A DNA stretch of 42,934 bases from Phycisphaerae bacterium (GCA_016927755.1 JAFGLZ010000137.1:1-42934), one strand, 5' to 3'; positions 30,656 to 38,393 are shown, counted from the stretch's first letter. Notes: generated from the letters alone by a model not told the origin. Numbers and translations: made by a program.

Positions 30656-31128
30656 GAACACTCTTGAAGCGAATGCCGTCTCATCGGTGGTGCCTGCTTG
30701 GATTGGGGATTCTGCTCGCAGGCCTGGCCGGCTGCTCGTCGTTCAAGTACGTCAATCAGACACCCACCATCAAGGCCGAGGCCTATGCCGTCGGTAAGGA
30801 CGGTGAGTTGAAGATTACGCTCGCCAAGGTTCCGGAACTCGCCAAGGTGGGCGGGGCCGTGTCGGTGATGGATCCCAACCTTCCCGATCTCCTGATTATC
30901 GCACGGACCGCTGACAGCGAATACGTTGTGGCGTCCAGCAAGTGCCCGCATCGAGCCATGGCCCTGGCCTACTCCCACGAGGATCAGTGCTTCAAGTGCT
31001 CGTCGATGGGAGGCGGCAAGTACGCCCTGGATGGCAAGAAGATCGGCGGGCCGGGAAGCGGAACGCTCACCATCTACCCCTGTGCCGTCGAGCAGGGCGT
31101 CCTGGTCGTTGACGCGAAAGGTAAGTAA
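30652..31128 (+). CDS. Rieske-like lipoprotein with Met in place of the last cluster ligand
   Basis: 158 residues from ATG 30652, with GGAGG at 30638-30642 and ATGA overlap with the upstream gene. A lipoprotein signal peptide ends in LAGLAGC (Cys28). The body, from ~50, is a Rieske-type beta sandwich with VSVMDPNLPDLLIIARTADS and the cluster motif SKCPHRAMALAYSHEDQCFK then CSSMGGGKYALDGKKIGG. Ligands: Cys98-x-His100, 15 residues, Cys116-x2-Met119; the usual motif ends in CxxH. The 15-residue gap is in the Rieske range, and the typical 'DGKxxxGP' follows. Codon ATG at 31006-31008 confirms Met. Whether it binds a 2Fe-2S cluster with a Met ligand, another metal, or none is open. It is probably tethered to a membrane outside the cytoplasm. 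Confidence 0.85.
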   Translation: MRTLLKRMPSHRWCLLGLGILLAGLAGCSSFKYVNQTPTIKAEAYAVGKDGELKITLAKVPELAKVGGAVSVMDPNLPDLLIIARTADSEYVVASSKCPHRAMALAYSHEDQCFKCSSMGGGKYALDGKKIGGPGSGTLTIYPCAVEQGVLVVDAKGK

Positions 31129-31144
31129 GGTCCCTCGCGGCGCG

Positions 31145-31175
31145 CCTTGCCGCTGATTCGTTGCGATCGGCAAGG
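31145..31175. terminator. hairpin between convergent genes
   Basis: CCTTGCCG (31145-31152), 15-nt loop, CGGCAAGG (31168-31175), between the end of the Rieske-like gene (31128) and the end of the minus-strand REC-CheX gene (31181). An 8-bp stem, no T-run; position suggests a shared terminator. Confidence 0.55.
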
Positions 31176-31180
31176 GCCTG

Positions 31181-32065
31181 CTACAGGACCATCCCTGTAT
31201 TGACGCCCACGGTTACCTCGCACCAGAGCTTCCCGGCGTCGGAATCGAAATGCGTGACGTGGGCGGCCGTCTTCCGGCTGCGCTGAACGATGATCTGCAG
31301 TCTCGACGCGCGGATGACGGTCGGCAGTGAGACGGTGATGCGCAGATTCCGCTCGCCGAGAAGGCTCTTAATCTTCCCGCCGACGATGTTCGTCAGCTCG
31401 CCGATGGCGTCGCCCATGTCCTCCTGCTTCTTCGGTGTGATGTCATAGCCGGCAAATCGTGAAGCCGCCTTGTAGGCGGTCTCCTCCGCGAATCCGAAGA
31501 CCACGGACCACTGGACGTCGCCAAGGACCGAGATCATCCCCAGGACGCTGTCGCCGAGACGAACCGGCTCATCGTCCGGCGCGGCGGCGAGCGTCAGCCG
31601 ACAGGCCTCGGCAAGTGTGGACCGCACGGCCGACGGCACGCACTCACCGTGGGGCACGGCGCAGGGCCCGGACCGCTCCGGGAGGCTGTCGATCAGCGCC
31701 TTCAGCCCGATCTGTAATCGATCTCGATCGACGGGTTTGACCAGTAGCGCATCGACCCCTTCGAGGTTCAAGGCCTCCAGCAACTGCTCCTTTCGTGACT
31801 CGCCGGTGATCATGACGGCCGGCGGGCACTGCCTGTGCACGACGTGCAGCTCGCGAAGGAACTCGATGCCGTTGAGCTCGGGCATGTGCATGTCGGTGAA
31901 GATGATGTCGAACTCGCCGGGACGGAATTTCTTGAGGGCATCGAGACCGTCCTGTGCCTCGGTGAACGTGAACTTGGCCAGCCCGGTCTGATCGAGGGCC
32001 GTCATGACCATCTTGCGGATGGTTCGGGAATCGTCGACAATCAGCGCGTTGATCTTCCGCGGCAT
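31181..32065 (-). CDS. response regulator with C-terminal CheX-type phosphatase domain
   Basis: 294 residues starting MPRKINALIVDD. Residues 1-120 are a receiver domain: acidic pair Asp11-Asp12, phospho-acceptor Asp58 (IIFTDMHMPELNG), then MITGES (Thr/Ser) and LLVKPVD (Lys). Residues ~150-290 are a CheX-like domain (DDEPVRLGDSVLGMISVLGD, EDMGDAIGELTNIVGGKIKS); the E-x2-N catalytic motif of CheC/CheX/FliY (Glu-Leu-Thr-Asn) is intact. Such phosphatases dephosphorylate CheY-P, so the protein joins receiver and phosphatase in one chain. There are no other chemotaxis genes here. The start is set by the family N-terminus; an upstream ATG adds 11 residues only. Confidence 0.9.
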   Translation of the reverse strand: MPRKINALIVDDSRTIRKMVMTALDQTGLAKFTFTEAQDGLDALKKFRPGEFDIIFTDMHMPELNGIEFLRELHVVHRQCPPAVMITGESRKEQLLEALNLEGVDALLVKPVDRDRLQIGLKALIDSLPERSGPCAVPHGECVPSAVRSTLAEACRLTLAAAPDDEPVRLGDSVLGMISVLGDVQWSVVFGFAEETAYKAASRFAGYDITPKKQEDMGDAIGELTNIVGGKIKSLLGERNLRITVSLPTVIRASRLQIIVQRSRKTAAHVTHFDSDAGKLWCEVTVGVNTGMVL

Positions 32066-32125
32066 AAGATCAGCCCTCGCCGGCGCATCCTGCCTCACCG
32101 TTGCGAAGTGAAGACGTGAGTCCGC

Positions 32126-32412
32126 TCACTTGTGTCCGACAAGTCTACTCGCTCTCGCGGTGAGCTCATAGCGGTGTTCGATCGTGATCGTCTCGGCCGG
32201 CTTCAGGGACCGGATCGGGCTGAAGAGTTCCAGGTTGGCCCGCTGGCGCCTGCCGCTCCAGTTGAGCATGCATTGATCGACCTGTCGGGCGTCGACTCGG
32301 TTGAGCACGCCGTAGAGCGTCCCGCGCGGCCGACCGCCCGGTCTTCCGAACGAATCACGTCAGTCGCTTGGAGGTCGATGGTAACGTCACTGCGCCTGAG
32401 ACGTTTCCGCAT
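32126..32412 (-). pseudogene. short, probably frameshifted coding remnant
   Basis: Two minus-strand reading frames read like adjoining parts of one protein. The upstream part, from an ATG at complement 32410-32412, gives MRKRLRRSDVTIDLQATDVI and RSEDRAVG. The downstream part, in another frame, gives GTLYGVLNRVDARQVDQCML, NWSGRRQRANLELFSPIRSL and KPAETITIEHRYEL up to a TGA at 32126. The switch would occur around 32335. Either a real gene was broken by an indel or the sequence has an error there. I recognise no family. It overlaps the moxR 3' end by 26 nt, as an operon member would. Confidence 0.4.
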
Positions 32413-33487
32413 CGAAGTCGACTGAGGGCATCTCGATCTCCTCGTCGAGCACGACCTCGGGCATGGTGGGCGCGGCCGCCCCGTATTTCGGCGGCTCTGG
32501 TTCCGGCACCGCCTTGAGCAGCCGCTTGACGATCTCGACCGAGTCGACGCCCTCGGCTTGGGCGGCGAAGTTGCAGCCGATCCGATGCCGGAGGACCGGC
32601 ACGGCCACCCGGCGTACGTCGTCGACGCTGACGGCGTACCGGCCGTCCATGGCGGCGAACGCCTTGCCGCCCATGATCAGGCACTGACCCGCTCGCGGGC
32701 CGGCACCCCAGTCCACCATCCTCTTGACGAAGTCCGGCGCCGTCGGGTCGGTCGGGCGGGTCGCCCGGACCAGCTTGGCTACGTACGTGATGACGAACTC
32801 GCTGATCGGCACTTTGGCCACCAGACGCTGCATATTGAGGATCTGCCGGTCGTTCAGCACGGTCTGTAGCGGCGGGCGGACGCTACCGGTCGTCGTGGCC
32901 AGAATCTTCATCTCGTCGTGCAGGTCGGGGTAGTCCACCCAGATGTTGAACATGAACCGATCGAGCTGCGCTTCCGGCAGCGGATACGTCCCTTCCTGCT
33001 CGATCGGGTTCTGTGTGGCGATCACGAAGAAGGGATCGGGCAGCGAGTACGTCTCCTGCCCGACGCTGACCTGTCGTTCCTGCATCGACTGCAGCATTGC
33101 GGCCTGGGTCTTCGGCGGCGTCCGGTTGATCTCGTCGGCCAGGATGATGTTGGCGAAGATGGGGCCCTGCACGAACCGGAACTCGCGCTGGCCGTGTTGT
33201 GTCTCGTCGATGACGTTCGTGCCCGTGATGTCCGAGGGCATCAGGTCCGGCGTGAATTGGATCCGCTTGAACCTTAGCGAGGTGATCTCGGCCAGCGTAG
33301 AGACCATGAGCGTCTTGGCCAGGCCTGGCACGCCGACGAGCAAGCAGTGCCCCCGGCTGAAGACCGCCGCGAGCATCTGGTCGATCACCGGGCGCTGCCC
33401 GATGATGATTCGCTCCATCTCGCGGAGGATGAACTCCTTGCTCTTGGCGAACTGATCGATGTACGTGGCAAACGATTCGCGGGCCAT
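32387..33487 (-). CDS. MoxR-family AAA+ ATPase
   Basis: 366 residues from the ATG at complement 33485-33487. Family motifs in order: Walker A LVGVPGLAKTLMV, the MoxR box RIQFTPDLMPSDITGTNVID, Walker B ANIILADEINRTPPKTQAAM, sensor 1 VIATQNPIEQEGTYPLPEAQ followed by LDRFMFNIWVDYP, and the C-terminal lid WGAGPRAGQCLIMGGKAFAA with the arginine finger region. MoxR proteins act as chaperone-like ATPases, usually with von Willebrand-domain partners. Those are not in the window; instead a zinc-ribbon membrane protein is encoded 16 nt upstream, a common planctomycete neighbour. The last ~45 residues are an acidic, proline-rich tail. Confidence 0.95.
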   Translation of the reverse strand: MARESFATYIDQFAKSKEFILREMERIIIGQRPVIDQMLAAVFSRGHCLLVGVPGLAKTLMVSTLAEITSLRFKRIQFTPDLMPSDITGTNVIDETQHGQREFRFVQGPIFANIILADEINRTPPKTQAAMLQSMQERQVSVGQETYSLPDPFFVIATQNPIEQEGTYPLPEAQLDRFMFNIWVDYPDLHDEMKILATTTGSVRPPLQTVLNDRQILNMQRLVAKVPISEFVITYVAKLVRATRPTDPTAPDFVKRMVDWGAGPRAGQCLIMGGKAFAAMDGRYAVSVDDVRRVAVPVLRHRIGCNFAAQAEGVDSVEIVKRLLKAVPEPEPPKYGAAAPTMPEVVLDEEIEMPSVDFDAETSQAQ

Positions 33488-33503
33488 CACGCCCCCATGT
33501 ATC

Positions 33504-34481
33504 TTACTGAGCCTGCCGGGTCTCCGCCTGCTCGATGACGTCGGTGGGCGCGGGGCCGGCCTTGGGCGGGCCCGGGCGGGAGCGCGCGCCGGAGAGGATC
33601 CACCCCACGGCGAAACCGATCGTGGCACCGACCACGAATGCCAGGATCACCCAATAGCTCGCGACGACTCGCGATGAGCCGCCGCCGCCGACAACATAGT
33701 CCTCGAGGTCGACTTCGGGAGATAGATTCTCAGCCAGCGCCGAGGGCACCACCTCGTTCATCATCGCCGCGCCGGCGGAGGTGGACGCGCGCGCCTCGGG
33801 CGCGACGATCGTTGATTGGAGCGGAACCTGGATCTCGGTCATGCACTTCGGACAAGTCCTCATCTTGCCTGCGTATTCGGCGTCGATGCCGAGCAGCCCC
33901 TTGCAGCCCGGACACCGCGTGAGGATCTTCTCGCCCGACGGCTTTGCACTCGGCCCCGTCGGGCCGGCAGCCGCTTCGTCGCCGAACCCGGTGAAGACCT
34001 CGTCCATTCCTTGGGATGGGTCGTGGGCGTCTTCCTTCGACGCCTTGCTCGAACCGGCGACCACCTCGTCGTCGTCGGCCAGACCGTACTCGCCCGGGTC
34101 GTCGGCCCGCTCGATCCCGTATCCCTGCCCGAGGATCTCCTTCGTGTCCGAGGCGTCAAGGTCCTCGTCGTCCTCGACGGGCACCGCGAGGACGTAGCCA
34201 TCCTCGTCCGTGTCGAACTGGCCCGTATCGGTGGTCTCACCCTCCGACGCCGGCGCCGCGCCACCGGCGCCCTGACGGGAGGCGGCCTCGAGCATTCGGA
34301 TTCCATCGGCCTCCGGTATGGCAACGGCCTCGCTGGGCGGATCGCCCGGCCGTCGGCCGTCAATCTGCTCCTGCGTCGGCATCTTGAGCACGACGTCGCA
34401 CACCGGACAGCGACCGACCATCCCCACGAGCTTGTCGTCCACGTTGAGTTTCTTGTGGCACCCGCCGCAGCTTATCAGCAT
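33504..34481 (-). CDS. double zinc-ribbon membrane protein
   Basis: 325 residues. The N-terminus is a zinc ribbon MLISCGGCHKKLNVDDKLVG with the second knuckle RCPVC (two CxxC pairs). A long acidic, low-complexity linker follows (residues ~40-185; for example GQFDTDEDGYVLAVPVEDDE). A second zinc ribbon, LTRCPGCKGLLGIDAEYAGK with RTCPKC, lies near 190-225. Close to the end is one membrane helix (YWVILAFVVGATIGFAVGWI) and a short Pro-rich tail. The topology implies a membrane-tethered cytoplasmic protein with two metal-binding modules. moxR follows after 16 nt, so the two are likely one transcript; nadE is 40 nt upstream. Function unknown. Confidence 0.85.
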   Translation of the reverse strand: MLISCGGCHKKLNVDDKLVGMVGRCPVCDVVLKMPTQEQIDGRRPGDPPSEAVAIPEADGIRMLEAASRQGAGGAAPASEGETTDTGQFDTDEDGYVLAVPVEDDEDLDASDTKEILGQGYGIERADDPGEYGLADDDEVVAGSSKASKEDAHDPSQGMDEVFTGFGDEAAAGPTGPSAKPSGEKILTRCPGCKGLLGIDAEYAGKMRTCPKCMTEIQVPLQSTIVAPEARASTSAGAAMMNEVVPSALAENLSPEVDLEDYVVGGGGSSRVVASYWVILAFVVGATIGFAVGWILSGARSRPGPPKAGPAPTDVIEQAETRQAQ

Positions 34482-34521
34482 TGCTCCACGCCCTCACCTA
34501 TGTGCCTGTCTGGCTCCCGTT

Positions 34522-36174
34522 CTATCGGTGGCGGGCGGCGATGGGCATTCGCCGACCCGTGCCGAATGCCCGCCCGGTGATCTTCAGGGCCGGCGCCGCT
34601 TGCTTGCGCTTGTACTCATTCCGGTCGACCATTCGCAGGACCTCCGCCGTCATCCGCGGATCGAAGCCCTCCGATACGATGTCCTCCAGCGACTGTTCCT
34701 GCTCGACGTACCGCAGGAGAATCTGATCGAGCACGTCGTAAGGGGGCAGCGAGTCCTGGTCCGTCTGGTCGGGGCGAAGCTCGGCCGAGGGCGGCTTGGC
34801 GATGGTCTCTCTTGGGACGATCTCCCGTCCGGCCTGCTCGTTGACGTGCCGGGCCAACTCGTAGACCAGCATCTTCGGCGCGTCACCGATGACCGCCAGT
34901 CCGCCGCACATGTCCCCGTATAGCGTGCAGTAGCCGACCGACAGCTCGGTCTTGTTTCCTGTGGCCAATAGTAACCATCCGAACTTGTTTGACAAGGCCA
35001 TCAGGACGTTCCCGCGGATGCGGGCCTGCACGTTCTCCTCGGTGACGTCGGGCTCGCGTCCGGCGAAATGTCCGGTCAACTCCCGCTCGAACGTCGCGTG
35101 GATCTCGTCGATGCGGATGATACGGAAATCGATGCCCAGGTTCTCCGCGAGTTCCCTGGCGTCGCGGATGCTGCCCTCACTGCTGTAGCGGCTGGGCATC
35201 GCCACGCCGTGTACCGCCTCGCGCCCCAGCGCTGCGGCCGCGATGCAGGCAGTCACCGCTGAGTCTATGCCTCCGGACAGCCCGACCAGCACCTCGCGGA
35301 AACCGCATTTTCTGACGTAGTCACGCGTTCCCAGGACCAGCGCCCGGTGAGCGCTGGCGACCCGTGCCGGGTAGGGCTCCCTGCGGGACTCGCCGGGCGA
35401 GTCCAGATCGACCACGAGCAGGTCCTCCTCGAAGGCCTTGGCCTGCGCGATCACCTCTCCACGACCGTCGACGACCATGCTGGCTCCGTCGAAGACGAGC
35501 TCGTCGTTGCCGCCGACCTGATTCACGAAAACCACCGGGCATCCCGTTTTGCGGGCATGGGCTGACAGCAACCTCCGTCGCGTCTCGTGCTTGTCCATCG
35601 TGAAGGGCGATGCCGAGATGTTCACAACGACGTGGGCGCCGGCCTCGGTCAGTTGCGTGATCGGGTCCGCGTGATACAGCGATCGACCGATGACCTCCTC
35701 GACGTTCCAGATGTCCTCGCAGATGCTGACGCCCAGCGTCGTGGGTCGGCCGTTGCGGACGACCGTCGCCAGTGACATCTCGGGCCCGGGCTCGAAGTAC
35801 CGATGCTCGTCGAAAACGTCGTACGTGGGGAGAAGAGACTTGTGGTGGACGCTCAGCACGCAGCCGTGCTGGCACAACGCGGCGGAATTCCGGAGCGCTC
35901 GCCCCCGCGGCTGCTTGTTCCGTCGGGCGAAGCCGACCAGCGCTGCTATATCCTTGCACGACTCGGCGATCCCCTGCAGCGCGGCGATGTTGTCCTCGAC
36001 GAGTCGGGGGCTCAGCAGGAAGTCCTTCGGAGGGTACCCGATGATCGACAATTCCGGAAAGACCACCAGATCGGCGCCGGCCTTTCGACCTCGCTCGATG
36101 GTCTCCTTGATCTTGACGGTGTTGCCCTCGAGATCGCCGACCAGGGGATTGATCTGCGCTGCGGCTACTTTCAT
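34522..36174 (-). CDS. nadE: glutamine-dependent NAD+ synthetase
   Basis: 550 residues; makes NAD+ from nicotinate adenine dinucleotide, ATP and glutamine. The N-terminal nitrilase-type glutaminase domain has Glu41 (VVFPELSIIGYPPKDF), the Lys in HHKSLLPTYDVFDEHRYF and the Cys in GVSICEDIWN. The C-terminal synthetase domain has the P-loop LVGLSGGIDSAVTACIAAA, then MPSRYSSEGSIRDARELAEN and LLATGNKTELSVGYCTLYGD, and the end PPYDVLDQILLRYVEQEQSL. The length is normal for this two-domain form. Its ATG overlaps the nicotinamidase stop codon (ATGA), which sets the start. Confidence 0.97.
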   Translation of the reverse strand: MKVAAAQINPLVGDLEGNTVKIKETIERGRKAGADLVVFPELSIIGYPPKDFLLSPRLVEDNIAALQGIAESCKDIAALVGFARRNKQPRGRALRNSAALCQHGCVLSVHHKSLLPTYDVFDEHRYFEPGPEMSLATVVRNGRPTTLGVSICEDIWNVEEVIGRSLYHADPITQLTEAGAHVVVNISASPFTMDKHETRRRLLSAHARKTGCPVVFVNQVGGNDELVFDGASMVVDGRGEVIAQAKAFEEDLLVVDLDSPGESRREPYPARVASAHRALVLGTRDYVRKCGFREVLVGLSGGIDSAVTACIAAAALGREAVHGVAMPSRYSSEGSIRDARELAENLGIDFRIIRIDEIHATFERELTGHFAGREPDVTEENVQARIRGNVLMALSNKFGWLLLATGNKTELSVGYCTLYGDMCGGLAVIGDAPKMLVYELARHVNEQAGREIVPRETIAKPPSAELRPDQTDQDSLPPYDVLDQILLRYVEQEQSLEDIVSEGFDPRMTAEVLRMVDRNEYKRKQAAPALKITGRAFGTGRRMPIAARHR

Positions 36175-36782
36175 CTGCGACCCCCGATGACCTCCTCCGT
36201 CCTCGTCAACCGGGCTCCCGCGGCGGTCATCTCGTCGATGGCGGCCCGTCCGTCCTCCTCCGCGATGGCCCGGATGGCGTCGACCACGACGACCACCCGC
36301 CGTCCTCGACGCAGCAGGCCGAGGACCTCCTCCCGAACACAATACTCGGTGGCCACCCCGAAGGCCAGATACTCGCCAACGCCGATCGCCTCGACGAATC
36401 TCACCGCGTTGCGATTGCTCCAGACGTCCAGCGTCGCCTTGTGGAAGACGACCTGTTCGTGGTCCTCCAACAGACGCTCGGGGGCTTCGGTCCGGTCATC
36501 CGGGTTGACGATGATCCGCCGGTCCAACAGCGTCTCGGGGAGCTTGGCCTGCCCGTCGGTGCCCGCGACGCAGTGCGGAGGAAACCGGTCGAACTCCGGG
36601 TCCTCCTTGGCATGGCAGTCGGCCGTGCTCATGATCGGGATTCCGGCGGCGCGCGCCCAGTCGAAGAGCCTGACGAAGTTCGGGATGAGCGTCTCGGCCT
36701 CCGGGACGTAGAGCGCGCCATCCGGTTCCATGAAATCGCGTTGCGTGTCTATGTCGAGCAGGATGCGGTCAGCCGATTGCAT
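36171..36782 (-). CDS. pncA: nicotinamidase-like cysteine hydrolase (isochorismatase superfamily)
   Basis: 203 residues starting MQSADRILLDIDTQRDF. The catalytic Asp is Asp12 in this stretch, the Lys is in VFHKATLDVW and the nucleophilic Cys is in AFGVATEYCVREEVLGLL with the cis-peptide-forming V-A before T-E. The metal site Asp...His is IMSTADCHAKEDPEF, and FDRFPPHCVAGTDG is the typical PncA segment (PPHCVxGT). Nicotinamidase converts nicotinamide to nicotinate. Its overlap with nadE makes a consistent NAD salvage pair, and this supports the specific assignment over other isochorismatase-type hydrolases. Confidence 0.85.
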   Translation of the reverse strand: MQSADRILLDIDTQRDFMEPDGALYVPEAETLIPNFVRLFDWARAAGIPIMSTADCHAKEDPEFDRFPPHCVAGTDGQAKLPETLLDRRIIVNPDDRTEAPERLLEDHEQVVFHKATLDVWSNRNAVRFVEAIGVGEYLAFGVATEYCVREEVLGLLRRGRRVVVVVDAIRAIAEEDGRAAIDEMTAAGARLTRTEEVIGGRR

Positions 36783-37123
36783 GATCGTCGTGTCGCCTCG
36801 AGCACGAAACAAAAGCCGAAGCCCTGGAAGTGATTGTAGTCCGGAAGGCATCCAAGCAAAAGGGAGGAGATCGAGGCCGAAGATCGGCTCCGGCGAGACG
36901 GTCGGGCGCAAACCGCCCCCCGAGATGTGGTTGGGGCTAAGATTCCGCCAAATTGGTGTCTAACCGGATTGACGGACGGACATGCTGCCTTATACTGACC
37001 GAGGCGCGGAGGCGTCATGTCCGCCAGGCCGTTGAGCGAAACGTCGCTGAACAGCAGCCCTTAAGTTCAGCTTGTCACAAGACGCTTATGGAACAGGCTC
37101 GCAGTCCTTACGGAGGAATTCTC
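36783..37123. other. 341-bp divergent spacer
   Basis: Lies between the pncA start (minus) and the peroxiredoxin start (plus). It holds the promoter candidate at 36969-36996 and the peroxiredoxin leader. I see no small gene and no clear promoter for the minus-strand pncA-nadE operon. Confidence 0.6.
36969..36996 (+). promoter_or_regulatory. sigma70-type promoter of the peroxiredoxin gene
   Basis: TTGACG (36969-36974), 16-bp spacer, TATACT (36991-36996). Both elements are one mismatch from consensus. The leader to ATG 37124 would be about 120 nt. Confidence 0.6.
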
Positions 37124-37663
37124 ATGATCAAGGCGATGTCCCGCGTTGCGGTATGTTGTGGGCTGTTGGTGCTGGCGGTCGGATGTCAGCAACCGCTGAG
37201 TGTCGGGGCGATGGCTCCGGACTTCTCCGGCGTTACCGACGAAGGCAAGACCTTCAGGCTCAGCCAAGACAAGGGCAAGATGGGCACGGTGATCTACTTC
37301 TACCCGAAGGACGAGACGCCGGGATGCATCACGGAGGCCTGCGCGTTCCGTGACCGTCTCGGGAAGCTTCAGGAGAAGGGCTACACCGTTGTCGGCGTCA
37401 GTTGCGACTCGGTCGACTCCCACCAGAAGTTCAAGGCCAAGTACAAGCTGAACTTCGCGCTGATCTCCGACGAGGACGGCTCCATCGCCAAGGCCTACGG
37501 CGTGCCCTTGGAGCGCAAGACGCTTGGCGGCAAGCCCTCGCTCCTGGTCGAACGGGAGACCTTTATCATCGACAAGGACGGGAAGATAACGAACCAGTTC
37601 AAGGTCAAGGACCCGGAGGAGCACGTTCGAAAGACGTTAGAAGCTCTGGAGGTGCCGTACTAG
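37124..37663 (+). CDS. lipoprotein peroxiredoxin, Bcp/PrxQ type
   Basis: 179 residues from ATG 37124, preceded 7 nt upstream by GGAGG (37112-37116). An N-terminal lipoprotein-type signal (CCGLLVLAVGC, Cys21) is followed by APDFSGVTDEGKTFRLSQDK and the active site YFYPKDETPGCITEACAFRD. The peroxidatic Cys is Cys68 and the resolving Cys is Cys73, the C-x4-C spacing of PrxQ/Bcp enzymes. Then VVGVSCDSVDSHQKFKAKYK and FIIDKDGKITNQFKV complete the fold. The family reduces hydroperoxides using thioredoxin-like donors. Most members are cytoplasmic; this one should sit on the outer face of a membrane. No regulator is adjacent. Confidence 0.92.
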   Translation: MIKAMSRVAVCCGLLVLAVGCQQPLSVGAMAPDFSGVTDEGKTFRLSQDKGKMGTVIYFYPKDETPGCITEACAFRDRLGKLQEKGYTVVGVSCDSVDSHQKFKAKYKLNFALISDEDGSIAKAYGVPLERKTLGGKPSLLVERETFIIDKDGKITNQFKVKDPEEHVRKTLEALEVPY

Positions 37664-37684
37664 CTAGCCGACTCTGTCCATTTC

Positions 37685-37762
37685 CGTGCGTGCATGGAAG
37701 GTGCGTCGCGGGCGTGTGGCATAGCCCCGCGCTCAAGTGGCAGCGCCGTTCATGCACGCACG
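37685..37762. repeat. long interrupted palindrome downstream of the peroxiredoxin gene
   Basis: Perfect 12-bp arms CGTGCGTGCATG (37685-37696) and CATGCACGCACG (37751-37762), separated by 54 bp that contain a further inverted repeat (CGCGGG.../CCCGCG near 37708-37731). TTTCTT follows the right arm. It lies between convergent genes, so it may terminate transcription, but the large branched form is more like a non-autonomous palindromic element. Confidence 0.65.
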
Positions 37763-37874
37763 TTTCTTGCGCGGCATGAGATGCCCCGCACGCTAACACG
37801 TCAAAGTCGATTTTGGATTATCGAGTGGCCAAGCGTGGCCACGAAGTGATTCCGCTTCCGCAAGCGATCGAAGG

Positions 37875-38240
37875 TCAGGAGGCCCGACGCCACGAGTCGA
37901 GATCGTCGAGCGGATAGCCCGCGATGCCGGCGGCGAAGTCCACCTCGTCGGATGTTCGGCTCCTGCGCCGCATCAGGACAGCGCACAGTACCGCCCCGAG
38001 CACCGACAGCAGCATGCCGGCCTGCCCGATGAGCGCGAGCCTCGTCCACTCCGCGCCCCACGCGAGCGTCGTCGTCGAGGCGGTTGCGAGCATGGCGCCG
38101 CAGAAAGTCCACATCAAGGTTCGATAGCGTCGTGCGCTGCGTGTCATCATTGGCCACCTGGCCGCGCCAAGGGTTTGAGCGATCAGTCCGTTAACATGAT
38201 CGGTTTGATCGATGCCCCACTTCACTAGCGATCTGAACAT
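37875..38240 (-). CDS. small hypothetical membrane protein
   Basis: 121 residues with two hydrophobic segments, TLMWTFCGAMLATASTTTLA and LALIGQAGMLLSVLGAVLCA, flanked by basic residues (RSARRYR; LMRRRSRTSDE). The N-terminal ~40 residues and the C-terminal ~20 (IAGYPLDDLDSWRRAS) would lie on the same side. No family recognised. GGAG about 10 nt before the ATG at complement 38238-38240. A single-copy small gene with no operon partner; its reality rests on the membrane-helix pattern. Confidence 0.55.
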   Translation of the reverse strand: MFRSLVKWGIDQTDHVNGLIAQTLGAARWPMMTRSARRYRTLMWTFCGAMLATASTTTLAWGAEWTRLALIGQAGMLLSVLGAVLCAVLMRRRSRTSDEVDFAAGIAGYPLDDLDSWRRAS

Positions 38241-38290
38241 TGGCCCGGGACTCCATTACCTCAAAGCCTGAAGACTCAAATACCCGCCCA

Positions 38291-38332
38291 GACCCCATTG
38301 GGGTCCAGCCGTTCTACCGACCGATCTCGGTA
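38291..38332. terminator. two small hairpins between minus-strand genes
   Basis: GACCCC, ATT, GGGGTC within 38291-38305 and TACCGA (38315-38320), 6-nt loop, TCGGTA (38327-38332). They lie between the end of the gene at 38394 and the start of the gene at 38240, where a terminator for the former would be expected. Confidence 0.45.
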
Positions 38333-38393
38333 ACTCGTTGACCTTGAATCCCGGCGGGGTCCTGGCATTCGAGACGTGAACGTCCTGCCAGGC

